Part shown: piece after piece, positions 42,801 to 51,436 of the stretch | Layout of the letters: each line of letters begins with the position of its first letter | Position numbering within the stretch: the first letter of the stretch is position 1 | NCBI GenBank assembly: GCA_024233135.1 | Contig: JACKPZ010000004.1 | Coordinates: 124,001-188,000 of the forward strand | Reading direction: 5' to 3' | DNA from: Akkermansiaceae bacterium | Lineage (GTDB): Bacteria; Verrucomicrobiota; Verrucomicrobiia; Verrucomicrobiales; Akkermansiaceae | Length of the DNA: 64,000 bases | Made by a program: the position numbers and the translations under genes | Notes under the pieces: generated by a model | Seen by the model: the letters and a program-made list of their open reading frames with translations, nothing else | The model's database searches: none | What the model was told of the DNA's origin: nothing

Positions 42801-45124
42801 GCGACCGGTTCACGCGTGAAACCGGGGCCTTCCCATGCCACGGAGAAACTGCCCGCCGTTCCTCCGGACGCGCCCGCACGTTTGTGAAGCAGTTCGATGT
42901 AGTAGCGCTGCCCGCCAATGAGTGAGATCGGTGAGGACTGCTGCGATGCGGATGCGTCGTATTGGCGGAAACCCGAGGAATTCGTCGCCTCACAGATCTG
43001 CACAGCGGTCGCGGAGTCGTCGTCGCTTAGCAACAAGCGCGCCTCGTCATCGCCGCTGATCCAAAACGTATAATCTCCGGAAACCGGCGGATGGATCCAG
43101 CCGCGCAGGCGGGTGCCGGTGTTTTTCCCGGTCGCCTCGTCCTCCATCGCGCCGACGAGCGATTCCTGGTCGGCATCGCCGGGATAGCGAGGGCTGCTTG
43201 TTAGATCGACCGGTGTGGAGCCTTCGAGCAGAAACCAATTCTCTCGAAACAGGCCGCCCGTCAGATCCGCCGGGCCGGAGACCACCGTTAGAGCCAAGGT
43301 GTCGCTTTTCGCCGGAGTGCCGTCATCGGTCGCGGAGATGCCGAGATTCCATGTCGTGTCGGCTGGAACCGCCCCGCTGGTCAGGAGCGTATCCGTCGCG
43401 GGATCGATGGCGAACAGGCCGCCGGCATTTCCCGAATCGATCGACAGAGCAACCGCATCGCCGGCATCACCCTCGTGATAGCGGATGGGCAGGACGGAAA
43501 CCGGCAGCGTCGCCGCGGCGATCCGGACTTCGGCCGGGTTTCCGGAGAACACCGGCGCGTTGTTTCCTCCGGATTTCACCAGCAGACCCACGGTGAACGT
43601 GCCGACGAGGCCGGACTCCTCGTCGGTGGCGATGATGGAGAAAAGGTTCTGTCCCACCTCGGCCGCGGACGGATTTCCTGATAGAGATCCGTCGTTGTTC
43701 ACCGCGAGCCATGCCGGGCCTCCGGCTTTCGCGAACTGGAACGGCACCGAACTGAACGGGTCCGCGATGAGCGCTGCAAGCTCACCCACATACGCGCCGC
43801 CCGCGGTGGCGTCGGCCGCCTGGATCACCTCGTCCTCCGCGGGCAGTTGGATGGCGATCTGGAGCGTCGGCATCGCCGGCTGCGCGGCGGCGGGCATCGG
43901 ATGGTTCGTGTCGTTTTGTGCGATCACGATCCGCCCGCCGATGACCATCTCCATCAGATCCTGGCGCATGCGCGACTCGCCCCACGGGTAGGTGCCGGTG
44001 GCGAGCGGCTCGGGATCGGTCGGGCTCGGGCCACGCAAGTGGGCTTTGAGCGAACTCGGACGTCCCCACGTGTGCGCGCTCCCCGAGTAGAACCATGGAT
44101 TCGCCCAGCCGCTCGAACGCCGCACGAGATGGCTGTCGAAAACACCCGGGTTCTCAAGAAATCCGAGGGCGCTCGATATCCCGGTCGCTCCGGGAGGCGT
44201 GCGCATCCGCCCGAGGAGATACCACGCCTGGCGGGCCTCGCCGACGAGCACGGTGGCGATGGTTCCGCCCGAGCCATCCGGCTTGGTCATCACCAGCACC
44301 TGACGCCGGCGATCGAGCGGGAGTTGGAAATCCTCGAACGAGATCGTCCTGCCGCTGCCTTCGTGATCGTAGGCCCGGGTGCCGCCGAACGCGGCGAGGA
44401 TTTCCGGAAACACGCCGCCGCTTTCCCACGACGACCAGAAAAACGACTCCTGGCATCCGACGTAGCCCCCGGGCCCTTGGCAGGTGCTGAAGGTTCCCCG
44501 GAAATATCTCTGCGGCCATGGCGTGGGGATGATCTCCGCGTATCTCGCCTGCCGGTTCGAGGTGGCGCCGTTGGTCTGAGGATCGCAGGCCGAAGTGCGG
44601 GCCGACCAGGAAGGAAGCGCGTCGACATCGCCCGGCCCTTCGAGGCGGATCGCGCTGAGCAAACCCGGGGAATTTCCCGGCGAATCGCTCATCCGGGCGA
44701 ACAATTCGTGGCGGCCGGGCTCCGTGATCCGAATCTCGCCCACGGTCTGCCAGGTCGGATTCGCATCGGCCGCCGGATCCGTCGCGGCGAGCGCCGTGCT
44801 TGCTGTCGATCCCTCGCCCCGTGCCGAGATCCACTCGCCCAGTGAGAGTGTGGCACCGGCATGCGCGTACGCGACCGCCACCTGCGCCGACACGGTGTAG
44901 GTGCCCGGCCTGGAGAAATGCGTGAACCAGATCCAGCGGTGGTCCGGATCGGTGAGTTCCACCGTTCCCATGCTGCTGTTGTAGGTGAAACCAGCGCTCG
45001 TTTGATCCGAAACACCTTCGAAGACCTGAAGGTCGGACGTCACGCCGGCCCCATGAAGGAGACCGGCAAGGGCCAGCAGATGAAGCGCGATTGCGGGAAA
45101 TCGAAAGGAACTGCGCGGAAACAT
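39803..45124 (-). CDS. Giant secreted multidomain protein (PA14 and Ig-like/cadherin-like modules)
   Basis: A 1773-residue exported protein with a signal peptide (residues 1-25). The N-terminal third (about 25-390) resembles the DUF3472-type region (CQGPGGYVGCQESFFWSSWE). Next come Ig-like/cadherin-like repeats with DGSLSGNPSA and DGELTGTPSAGDAGTN motifs. Between them is a PA14-like module (about 621-765, GWIHPPVSGDYTFWISGDDEARL). A Ca-binding DTDADGTPNYLDEDDDDDG stretch (about 1300-1325) precedes a jelly-roll-like part. The tail has the EYALGLNP motif (about 1675-1693) that ends many verrucomicrobial secreted proteins. Probably binds or degrades glycans at the cell surface; no catalytic site was identified. 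Confidence 0.85.
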   Translation of the reverse strand: MFPRSSFRFPAIALHLLALAGLLHGAGVTSDLQVFEGVSDQTSAGFTYNSSMGTVELTDPDHRWIWFTHFSRPGTYTVSAQVAVAYAHAGATLSLGEWISARGEGSTASTALAATDPAADANPTWQTVGEIRITEPGRHELFARMSDSPGNSPGLLSAIRLEGPGDVDALPSWSARTSACDPQTNGATSNRQARYAEIIPTPWPQRYFRGTFSTCQGPGGYVGCQESFFWSSWESGGVFPEILAAFGGTRAYDHEGSGRTISFEDFQLPLDRRRQVLVMTKPDGSGGTIATVLVGEARQAWYLLGRMRTPPGATGISSALGFLENPGVFDSHLVRRSSGWANPWFYSGSAHTWGRPSSLKAHLRGPSPTDPEPLATGTYPWGESRMRQDLMEMVIGGRIVIAQNDTNHPMPAAAQPAMPTLQIAIQLPAEDEVIQAADATAGGAYVGELAALIADPFSSVPFQFAKAGGPAWLAVNNDGSLSGNPSAAEVGQNLFSIIATDEESGLVGTFTVGLLVKSGGNNAPVFSGNPAEVRIAAATLPVSVLPIRYHEGDAGDAVALSIDSGNAGGLFAIDPATDTLLTSGAVPADTTWNLGISATDDGTPAKSDTLALTVVSGPADLTGGLFRENWFLLEGSTPVDLTSSPRYPGDADQESLVGAMEDEATGKNTGTRLRGWIHPPVSGDYTFWISGDDEARLLLSDDDSATAVQICEATNSSGFRQYDASASQQSSPISLIGGQRYYIELLHKRAGASGGTAGSFSVAWEGPGFTREPVAASFLSPWKHLSPRFFSDAIEPRPVLAGESYREYLRTKLRSIHLHPGLEYSKVSGPSWLQVSADGELTGTPSAGDAGTNVFVLRTTAPGGLCDETTATIAVSENHVPTWPAGTLDLGSYDEGTSLDIDVAPFATDPDRTTVFDLGDRLSFRLSGAPPWLFIDETGRLYGKPGADEVGSVTFQIIVTDLTGAEAVTDASMEIIDIETAPVWVGDPLVIPAAVQTSLSHDLGLDVYDGDPEETFVYQKLSGDPWFSISPSGLLTGLPGLSEIGVHEGGVKVTDSTGRTATTTLRVVVKDPDPTLYEGFEGISGAPLQNFGSGVGWGSASSWTASSGSVSVLGTGNSFPGLTSLGQSAAMGGGEDYSRALGRTYHIGSGPDAETELWISWSIDNPGPIAIGHSFLLGLTHGGVPVLTCGKEINGTWGLAGGGQDSVLVASSSSGNLGNWRALLHLESVGGDTVVTAYLAKEGDAGLDPLDPGTYPRTASVAIAGTLSFDSVAITTHNTVSARFDEIAFGNTAERALSQAADTDADGTPNYLDEDDDDDGVNDKWEALLGLDPLVADASLAPEPVAPGSSDFGALDPDAGPYEFSIPVQNIGVGEIDLELHSDLTAPPGWELLTPNVTVASQQTGEIRVRIVPGGTPGTQGGDLQVMTNSPAVPSFTVGLKAFILPAGTLLAHYDFDPDNSAGALLDSNNLTPGNVGAGDLTDQATGNGALSSPNQGTSNRAVQPLDGTNVLWFSSNREGDGETPLASGGNDESTWITFDVTPSPGHEIDFTDGTLFLRSFARTTLGSATSADWKLHASSDGGATYQFVDGAAGASTSDGSVAALELALDLSSLGVRSGSIRFAIDPVSTGGLNGNVVQRGVGVDDIMLAATVVEPGGFAAWAGGHGQAADPAGDDDHDVIPLLVEYALGLNPGASDGSPGVLADGAVSYSKGPDAIANGDVAFGIQVSSDLGVNDPWHPPAGGVTENANSISYHFSSGPGPEFVRLVVTLPP

Positions 45125-45180
45125 AACTAATTCATTACGAATACGCTACGCGGTTACGAAAGTCACGGAAGCGAGGCGAG

Positions 45181-45198
45181 AAAAAAGCCCCGCGGACT
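45181..45198 (-). terminator. Possible weak terminator behind tauE
   Basis: On the minus strand AGTCC-GCG-GGGCT is followed by TTTTTT, just behind the exporter gene and before the giant gene on the same strand. The stem is only 5 bp, so the call is tentative. Confidence 0.4.
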
Positions 45199-45218
45199 TC
45201 AAACAAGGACGGCGACCG

Positions 45219-45950
45219 TCACCAAACCAACAGCCTCAAAGCCGCGACCACGGAGAAACCGACGATCATCCACTCGAAGACCGCCTGAGGCACGTGGCCG
45301 ATCAGCCAGCGCCCGCCGAACACGCCGAGCACCACACCCGGCGCGAGTCTGGCGTTCTCCAACAGGCTGTCATGGTTGATGAGGTTCAGATTCGCGCTGA
45401 GCGGGACCTTGAGCAGATTGATGAGCAGGAAAAACCGCGCGCCGATGCCGATGAGCTCCATTTTCGGAACCCGGCGGGCGTTCAGATAGAGCTGGATGAC
45501 CGGACCGGCCGCGTTGGCGATCATCGTCGCGAAGCCGCCAAGCACGCCGGCGGAAAAACCGAAACACCGCATTTCTACCCAGCGTCCGGTCACCTCGGGA
45601 TGGAGTTTCTTGAAGGCCTGGAGCACCACCATCAGCAGGATGCAGCCGCCGATGACCTTGCGCGCGGCGTGGTCCGGCATGGTGTGGAGAAGCCCGTATC
45701 CAATGCCGATGCCCACCAGCGCCGGTCCCAGCAACCGCCACACCGGGCGCCACGATCCGTGTTTCCGGAACGCCGGCCATGCCATCATGTCGGCGAGGAT
45801 GAGCAGCGGCAGGGCGAGGCCGATGGACGGCTTCGCGCCGTAGAGATCGGCCAGGAGAAACACGGAAACCAGCGAGATCCCGCTGAAACCCGCCTTTGCC
45901 AGACCGATGCAGAGCGCCGCCAGCAGCGCGAGTCCGTAATCCCACGTCAT
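45219..45950 (-). CDS. TauE/SafE-family sulfite/anion exporter-like membrane protein
   Basis: A 243-residue protein with about seven hydrophobic helices, assigned to the TauE/SafE transporter family from the repeated pattern GLAKAGFSGISLVSV near the start and GVLGGFATMIANAAGPVIQLYL in the middle, the two inverted-repeat cores of the family. Members export sulfite, sulfoacetate or related anions. The ATG at 45950 gives the usual MTWDYGLALLAALCIGLAKAG start; the frame upstream is antisense-like and arginine-rich. It lies between ppk2 and the giant secreted gene on the same strand. The substrate cannot be assigned. Confidence 0.85.
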   Translation of the reverse strand: MTWDYGLALLAALCIGLAKAGFSGISLVSVFLLADLYGAKPSIGLALPLLILADMMAWPAFRKHGSWRPVWRLLGPALVGIGIGYGLLHTMPDHAARKVIGGCILLMVVLQAFKKLHPEVTGRWVEMRCFGFSAGVLGGFATMIANAAGPVIQLYLNARRVPKMELIGIGARFFLLINLLKVPLSANLNLINHDSLLENARLAPGVVLGVFGGRWLIGHVPQAVFEWMIVGFSVVAALRLLVW

Positions 45951-46006
45951 CCGCCGCGGACCATCGGAGGGCGCGGCGGCACGCGGCAAGGACAATCGCC
46001 CGCCGC

Positions 46007-46816
46007 TCAGTCGCCGATCCGGATCTGCTTCGGATCCCAATCGACCTTCGGCAGCCGCAGGTCGAGGCGTTTCATCGTGTCGAGCATGATGCGGGCGACG
46101 CAGAGGTTCCGATACCACTTGCGGTCCGCGGGCACGACGAACCAGGGCGCGTGCTCGGTGGATGTTTTGGCGATGATGTCCTCATACGCCTTCATGAAAT
46201 CGTCCCAGCGGGCGCGGTCGGCGAGATCGTCAGGGTTGAATTTCCAGTGCTTGTGCGGATTCTCCAGTCGCGCCTCGAGCCGTTGTTTCTGCTCCTCCTT
46301 CGAGATGTGGAGGAAGATCTTCACGATCGTGGTCCCCTCCTCCGCGAGCATGCGCTCGAAGTCGACGACGTGCCGCTGCCGGCGTTTCCAGACCTCGTCG
46401 GGAAACAACTTCTTCACCCTCACGGCGATGATGTCCTCGTAGTGGCTGCGGTTGAAAATGACGAACTGGCCGTTGTGCGGGACCTTCGCATGGACACGCC
46501 AGAGGAAATCGTATCCCATCTCCTCCTCGGTCGGTTTCTTGAACGAGCGGACGTGGATGCCCTGCGGGTCGATGTGTGAGAAGACGTGCTTGATGCAGCC
46601 GTCCTTGCCGCCGGTGTCCATCGCCTGCATGACCAGGAGGATCCGGTGTTTCCCCTGCGCGTAGAGCATCTTCTGCTGCTCCTGCAGCTCATACTGGAGC
46701 GCCCGGAAACTCGATTCCGAATCCTCCTTTCCCACTCCATCGTAGAGCGTCTTCTCGTTGGGATCGATCGCTCCCAGATCCACTTTGGACCCGGGTTTCA
46801 CCCAATATCGTTCCAT
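46007..46816 (-). CDS. ppk2: Polyphosphate kinase 2 family enzyme
   Basis: PPK2 enzymes transfer phosphate between polyphosphate and nucleotides. The 269-residue single-domain size fits class I. The Walker A-like loop is MQAMDTGGKDG, the lid/catalytic block is FNRSHYEDI and the downstream arginine-rich helix begins WKRRQRHVVDFE. NPHKHWKFNPDDLADRARWDD is another family block. The start is uncertain: ATGs at 46816 and 46834 are both possible, with no good ribosome-binding site. It diverges from the Ppx-like gene and forms a polyphosphate island with it and ppk1. Confidence 0.92.
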   Translation of the reverse strand: MERYWVKPGSKVDLGAIDPNEKTLYDGVGKEDSESSFRALQYELQEQQKMLYAQGKHRILLVMQAMDTGGKDGCIKHVFSHIDPQGIHVRSFKKPTEEEMGYDFLWRVHAKVPHNGQFVIFNRSHYEDIIAVRVKKLFPDEVWKRRQRHVVDFERMLAEEGTTIVKIFLHISKEEQKQRLEARLENPHKHWKFNPDDLADRARWDDFMKAYEDIIAKTSTEHAPWFVVPADRKWYRNLCVARIMLDTMKRLDLRLPKVDWDPKQIRIGD

Positions 46817-46944
46817 GGCTCCGCTGACCGGCATGGTCCAGTTATGAACCCCGCCCGCGAAGGGTGACAAGCACGCTCTCGCGCCCGGGGGGAATTCACA
46901 CATTCGGAGTTGAATCCGGCATCCGCCCGCGTTGTTGTTGCGCG

Positions 46945-48510
46945 ATGCCTCGTCCGCCGAAAAAACCGGAACCCCAAGCCGAATCCGTCAGGATCTCCAC
47001 GACGATCCACATCGGCGCCGGGTCGGTGTCGATGCTGGTGGCGGACCAGCGTCCGGACGGCCAGTTGCGGCCGCTTGATTTCCTCGAACAACCGGCGCCG
47101 GTGGCGCGCGACATCTTCCGCACCGGAAACATCAGCCTGGGCACCACCGAGCGGATCGTGGAGATCGTACGCGGCTTCCAGGAATCGCTCGCCGAACTCG
47201 GTCTCGAACCCTGCGCGGTGACCCGCACCGTCGGCACCAACATCCTCAGCGAGGCGCGGAATCACGAGACGGTGACCAACCGGATCCGCGTCGCATGCGG
47301 ACTCGACGTCAACATCATCGACGACGGCGAGATGACGCGGTTGATCTATCTGAAGACCCGCCGGCGCCTCCAGCACCTGCCCGCGATGCGCAGGGAGAAC
47401 ACCCTCGTCGTCCATGTGGGTCCGGGGAACACGCGCGTCCTGCTTTTCACCAACGGCGGCATCACCCGCTACACAAGCTACCGCATGGGCGCCTACCGGA
47501 CGCGCGAGGCGGTCGAGGGGTCGCACGCGGAAGGGCCCTCGCTGCTGCGCGTCATCCGCCAGCACGCGCTTGGCAACATCGAACAGGTGCGCCTCGACTA
47601 CGCCGACGTGGAGATCAACGGGATGGTCGTCATCGGCTACGAGGTGCAGGCCGTTGCGGAGGAACTGGTGGGCGGCTCGTCATCCTGCACGCTGCCCAAG
47701 CTCCGCCAGTTCACCACCGCCGCCTCGGAATCGAGCGATGTGGAACTGGTGAAGCGTTTCCAGCTCGACTACCAGACCGCCGAGGCGATCCTGCCCGCTC
47801 TCGAGATCAACCTGGCCATCGCCGAGATCCTGAACCTCGACGACATCCACATTCCGCGAAGCGAATACGAGCAGGGGCTGCTGCACGACATCCTCGTTTC
47901 CGGCGAGCGCGAGCTCAGAGGCACCCTCGCCGAGGAGGTGCTGCGCTCCGCCCGCATCCTCGCCAACCGCTACCAGTCCGACCCGCGCCACGGCAACCAC
48001 GTCGGCAGCCTGTGCAAGCGCTTGTTCGACGAACTCGCCGACATCCACCTGCTCGACGAGCACGACGAGCTGCTTCTCCAGGTCGCCGCCATCCTCCATG
48101 AGGTCGGCACCTACGTGAGCCCGCGGGCGCACCACAAACACTCCGAATACCTCATTCTCAACTCCGAGATCTTCGGCCTCGACCGCCTCGACGTCACGAT
48201 CGTCGCGCTCGTCGCCCGCTACCACCGCCACTCGGGGCCGGTGCTCGAACACCGGGCCTACGCCAACCTCGACGTCAGGAACCGCATCCGCGTCAGCAAA
48301 CTCGCGGCCCTGCTCCGCGTCGCCGACGCGCTCGAGCGCACCCACGAACAACGGGTTTCCGAAATCGTCTTCCGCCGCGAGCGCGACCGCCTCCGCCTGC
48401 GTCTCCCGGGACTCGGCGACACCGCCGTCGAGCGCCTCGCCATGGCCTCCAAGGGCGATCTGTTCGAGAAAGTCTTCGGCCTCACCGTGACCATCGACGA
48501 AGACCGCTGA
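46945..48510 (+). CDS. Ppx/GppA-like phosphatase with altered phosphate loops
   Basis: Exopolyphosphatase/guanosine pentaphosphatase-type protein with 521 residues, actin-like ATPase domains first, then an HD-type helical domain (about 330-500, ILHEVGTYVSPRAHHKHSEY; E. coli Ppx also has HE here). The first phosphate loop reads IHIGAGSVSML instead of DxGSNS, and the second reads VVHVGPGNTRVLL instead of DIGGGSTE, replacing both conserved Asp residues and the Glu. GEMTRLIY keeps the conserved Glu region. It may therefore be regulatory or have changed chemistry. It sits between divergent ppk2 and co-directional ppk1 (55 bp away). Confidence 0.85.
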   Translation: MPRPPKKPEPQAESVRISTTIHIGAGSVSMLVADQRPDGQLRPLDFLEQPAPVARDIFRTGNISLGTTERIVEIVRGFQESLAELGLEPCAVTRTVGTNILSEARNHETVTNRIRVACGLDVNIIDDGEMTRLIYLKTRRRLQHLPAMRRENTLVVHVGPGNTRVLLFTNGGITRYTSYRMGAYRTREAVEGSHAEGPSLLRVIRQHALGNIEQVRLDYADVEINGMVVIGYEVQAVAEELVGGSSSCTLPKLRQFTTAASESSDVELVKRFQLDYQTAEAILPALEINLAIAEILNLDDIHIPRSEYEQGLLHDILVSGERELRGTLAEEVLRSARILANRYQSDPRHGNHVGSLCKRLFDELADIHLLDEHDELLLQVAAILHEVGTYVSPRAHHKHSEYLILNSEIFGLDRLDVTIVALVARYHRHSGPVLEHRAYANLDVRNRIRVSKLAALLRVADALERTHEQRVSEIVFRRERDRLRLRLPGLGDTAVERLAMASKGDLFEKVFGLTVTIDEDR

Positions 48511-48565
48511 GGAAACAGAAACTGAAACGCTGAGATACAGAAACAACCACGCCAGCTTCACACCC

Positions 48566-50662
48566 ATGCCGACTCCCATCATCAATCGCGAGCTGTCCTG
48601 GATCGAGTTCAACCAGCGGGTGCTCAACGAGGCGTCGCGCGACGACCTGCCGCTGCTCGAGCGACTCAAGTTCCTCGCCATCACCGCGTCCAATCTCGAC
48701 GAGTTTTTCCAAGTCCGCGTCGGAGGCCTGATGATGATGATGCGCGGCGGACTCAAGTCCCAGGACGCCTCCGGCCTCACGCCGCAGCGCACGCTCGCCG
48801 CCATCCGCCAGCGCATCCACCGGATGACGGTGGACCAGTACGCGCTGCTCGACGAAGTGCTGCTGCCCGGTCTCGCGAAAGCCGGCATCCGTCTGCTCCC
48901 GATGTCCGATCTCACCATCGACCAGGCCACCCGCGCCGCCACCACCTTCGACGAGCAGATCTATCCGTTGCTCACCCCGCTGGCGGTGGAGCCGGATGTC
49001 GAGCCTCCGGTCGTGCCCGCGCTGCAGCTCGTTGTCGCCTGCCGGCTGCTCGATCCCGAGCAGCAATCGACCCGCCACGCGCTGGTGCCCATTCCGGACA
49101 ACTGTGGACGCCGCATCGAGGTATCCGCCGAGAGCGAGGAACACGCCTTCGTGCTGGTGGAGGATCTCGTTTCCGCTCATGCCGGCCGTTTGTTTCCCGG
49201 CGAGAAAGTCACCGCGACCACCGTCTTCCGCGTCACCCGCAATGGCGACATCGCCGTGCAGGAAGAGGACGCCATCGACCTCGCCGGGGAAATGGAGGAC
49301 GTGCTCACCGCCCGCCGTTTCGCCGATACCGTGCGGCTCGAAATCCGCGCGGGCGCCCCGCGCGATCTCGCGCGGATGGTTCATGACGTCACCGCCGCCG
49401 GAACCAAGGAAACACAAAAGATCCACGGACCCATCGGCCTCGCCTCGTTCATGGAGCTCGCCTTCCTGCGCGACTTCGACCACCTCCGCGACTCCGACTG
49501 GCCGGGCCAGAACTCCCCCGCCGTCACGCCCGGCGCATCGATGTTCGAAACGATCGCCAAGGGCGACGTCCTGCTGCACCACCCATACGAAACTTTCGAG
49601 CCCGTGCTCCGTCTGCTCGAGGAGGCCGCGGCCGACCCCAACGTCATCGCGATCAAGCAGGTCCTCTACCGCACCGCGCGCAAGTCGCGCGTCATCGACG
49701 CCCTCATCAAGGCCGCGGAGAACGGCAAGAACGTCACCGTGCTCGTCGAGCTCAAGGCCCGCTTCGACGAAGCCCGCAATCTCACCCGCGCCGACGAACT
49801 CCAGCGCGCCGGCGCGCAAATCGTCTATGGCGTCAAGGGACTCAAAACCCACGCCAAGATCTGCATGATCGTCCGCCGCGAGGCCGGAAATCTCCGCCGC
49901 TACGTGCACCTCGGCACCGGCAACTACAACGAGGCCACCTCCCGCCTCTACACCGACATCTCCTACCTCACCTGCAAGCCGGACTACGGCAACGACGCCT
50001 CACTGTTCTTCAACGCCGTCATCGGCCGATCGAAACTCCTGCGTTTCCAACGCCTCGTTCCCGCCCCCACCGCGATGAAGCCGATGCTCCTGGACCTCAT
50101 CACCGGCGAGGCCGAGCGCGCCAAGCAGGGCCTGCCCGCCCGCATCGTCGCCAAGATGAACTCGCTCCAGGACCCCGACATCATCGCCGCTCTCTACAAG
50201 GCGTCCAAGGCCGGCGTCGAAATCAAACTCAACGTCCGCGGCATCTGCTGCCTCAAACCCGGCGTGCCGAAACTCTCCAAAAACATCGAGGTCGTCTCCA
50301 TCATCGACCGCTTCCTCGAGCACGCCCGCATCTTCCACTTCCACCAGGGCGGCGACGCCAAGGTCTACATCGCCTCCGCCGACTGGATGACCCGCAACCT
50401 CGAAAAGCGCGTCGAACTCATGGTGCCCATTGAGGAGGCCGCGCCGAAACGCCGGCTCATCCGCCTCCTCGACACCTTCTTCCAGGACAACGTCCAGGCC
50501 TCCCGCATCCTTCCGGACGGGAGCTCCGCACGCATCGTCCGCGCCAAGGGAGAAAAAGCCTTCCGCGTCCAGGAAGCCCTCTATCAACAAGCCCGCCGCG
50601 CCGCCAAAGCCCGCGAACACGAGCGCGCCATGACCTTCGAACCCCACGTCCCGGCGGATTGA
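48566..50662 (+). CDS. ppk1: Polyphosphate kinase 1
   Basis: Makes polyphosphate from ATP at the inner membrane. The 698-residue length is typical. The N-terminus PIINRELSWIEFNQRVL is a family hallmark. The PLD-like catalytic halves are present: phosphorylated His429 in GLKTHAKICMIV and the second His586 in FLEHARIFHFHQ, plus YVHLGTGNYNEATSRLYTD. It starts 55 bp behind the Ppx-like gene, so the two are likely co-transcribed, and ppk2 is divergent on the other side. The gap that follows (50663-50821) shows nothing. Confidence 0.96.
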   Translation: MPTPIINRELSWIEFNQRVLNEASRDDLPLLERLKFLAITASNLDEFFQVRVGGLMMMMRGGLKSQDASGLTPQRTLAAIRQRIHRMTVDQYALLDEVLLPGLAKAGIRLLPMSDLTIDQATRAATTFDEQIYPLLTPLAVEPDVEPPVVPALQLVVACRLLDPEQQSTRHALVPIPDNCGRRIEVSAESEEHAFVLVEDLVSAHAGRLFPGEKVTATTVFRVTRNGDIAVQEEDAIDLAGEMEDVLTARRFADTVRLEIRAGAPRDLARMVHDVTAAGTKETQKIHGPIGLASFMELAFLRDFDHLRDSDWPGQNSPAVTPGASMFETIAKGDVLLHHPYETFEPVLRLLEEAAADPNVIAIKQVLYRTARKSRVIDALIKAAENGKNVTVLVELKARFDEARNLTRADELQRAGAQIVYGVKGLKTHAKICMIVRREAGNLRRYVHLGTGNYNEATSRLYTDISYLTCKPDYGNDASLFFNAVIGRSKLLRFQRLVPAPTAMKPMLLDLITGEAERAKQGLPARIVAKMNSLQDPDIIAALYKASKAGVEIKLNVRGICCLKPGVPKLSKNIEVVSIIDRFLEHARIFHFHQGGDAKVYIASADWMTRNLEKRVELMVPIEEAAPKRRLIRLLDTFFQDNVQASRILPDGSSARIVRAKGEKAFRVQEALYQQARRAAKAREHERAMTFEPHVPAD

Positions 50663-50821
50663 GGCCCGTCTGCCATCGAGACGGCGCTCCAGCATCTTCC
50701 ACCAAACGGAGCAGCCGAAGGTTTCGTGCCTCGGCCTTCGCGACACCCTTTGTTGCTCTGCCTCTTCGATTCCTCGCCCGGTTCACGAACGAAGGAGCGG
50801 CGGGAGAGCCTTCATATTGTT

Positions 50822-50946
50822 GAGCAACGTCGAAGGTCTGGCAGCAGCTACCGGGAGAGCCCTTCCGATTCAGGTTGAAGTTTGTCGCGACCTTCCGACT
50901 TCCACTCGGAGTTGGTAGCGGGTTGTCCAGCGCCGACTTGTTAGGC
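50822..50946 (-). repeat. attC-like 125-bp repeat, copy 1
   Basis: Read on the minus strand it opens with GCCTAAC (a perfect RYYYAAC R-box) that contains the TAA stop of the gene before it, and ends near a GTT (GTTGCTC). The copy at 51312-51436 is exactly the same length and agrees at 104 of 125 positions. Internal dyads include GCTACC/GGTAGC and CTGG/CCAG. The GTTRRRY end is not matched, which weakens the integron reading. Confidence 0.55.
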
Positions 50947-51306
50947 TTCGTTTATCCGAACTTTGATCGGCGCACCGAGGGCAGCAATCAGTGCGACGCT
51001 CGGTGCATCCAGCGTAAATGTGTCAGCAGCGGGAGAACCCACTGCGATCTGAAATTCGTATTCGGCCGAATTGAAGCTTCGCAACTCCAATAGAGCCCGG
51101 AAGTAGGGCGCGAAATCATCAATGAAATCACCCTCTGCCAATTCCGGAGCTACCGGGCATGAGATAATAAAGTCACCCCGCCATCGCCCGTCCGCCATCT
51201 GGGAAAAGCTCGATGCTGAGTAGTTGGGCAATTCGGAGACCACGTCGCCGATCACCTCGCCGTCTTCCAGTGTGAGGATGATCTCAAGCTTCGTCACGTG
51301 CGCCAT
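50941..51306 (-). CDS. Small cassette-borne protein of unknown function
   Basis: A 121-residue soluble protein with no signal peptide and no recognised domain. It is rich in alternating hydrophobic/acidic strands (KLEIILTLEDGEVIGDVVSEL and FNSAEYEFQIAVG) and looks alpha/beta. The start ATG lies five bases after the GTTCTGC that ends the upstream repeat, and the stop TAA lies inside the GCCTAAC box that opens the next repeat. Gene-then-repeat spacing of this kind is the layout of an integron gene cassette. Function unknown. Confidence 0.7.
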   Translation of the reverse strand: MAHVTKLEIILTLEDGEVIGDVVSELPNYSASSFSQMADGRWRGDFIISCPVAPELAEGDFIDDFAPYFRALLELRSFNSAEYEFQIAVGSPAADTFTLDAPSVALIAALGAPIKVRINEA

Positions 51307-51311
51307 TTCTT

Positions 51312-51436
51312 GCAGAACGTTTGAGACTTGGCACCCGCTACCGCGAGCGCCCTTCCGATTCAGTTTGAAGTTTGTCGCGACCTTCCGAATTCGACTCGGA
51401 GTTGGTAGCGGGTTGTCGAGCGCTGGCTTGTTCGGT
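51312..51436 (-). repeat. attC-like 125-bp repeat, copy 2
   Basis: Same length and layout as the copy at 50822-50946. On the minus strand the opening box reads ACCGAAC; with T instead of G at the fourth base it would match RYYYAAC and contain a TAA in frame with the upstream gene. A CCCGCTACC/GGTAGCGGG dyad (9 bp, perfect) lies inside. The end box GTTCTGC deviates from GTTRRRY. Confidence 0.55.

Noticed and set aside
46945..48510. HE instead of HD in the Ppx HD domain as an anomaly
   Set aside because: E. coli Ppx has the same LHEVG, so this is normal.
50457..50786. Minus-strand frame at the end of ppk1
   Set aside because: Mostly antisense to ppk1, no start context, arginine/glycine-rich.
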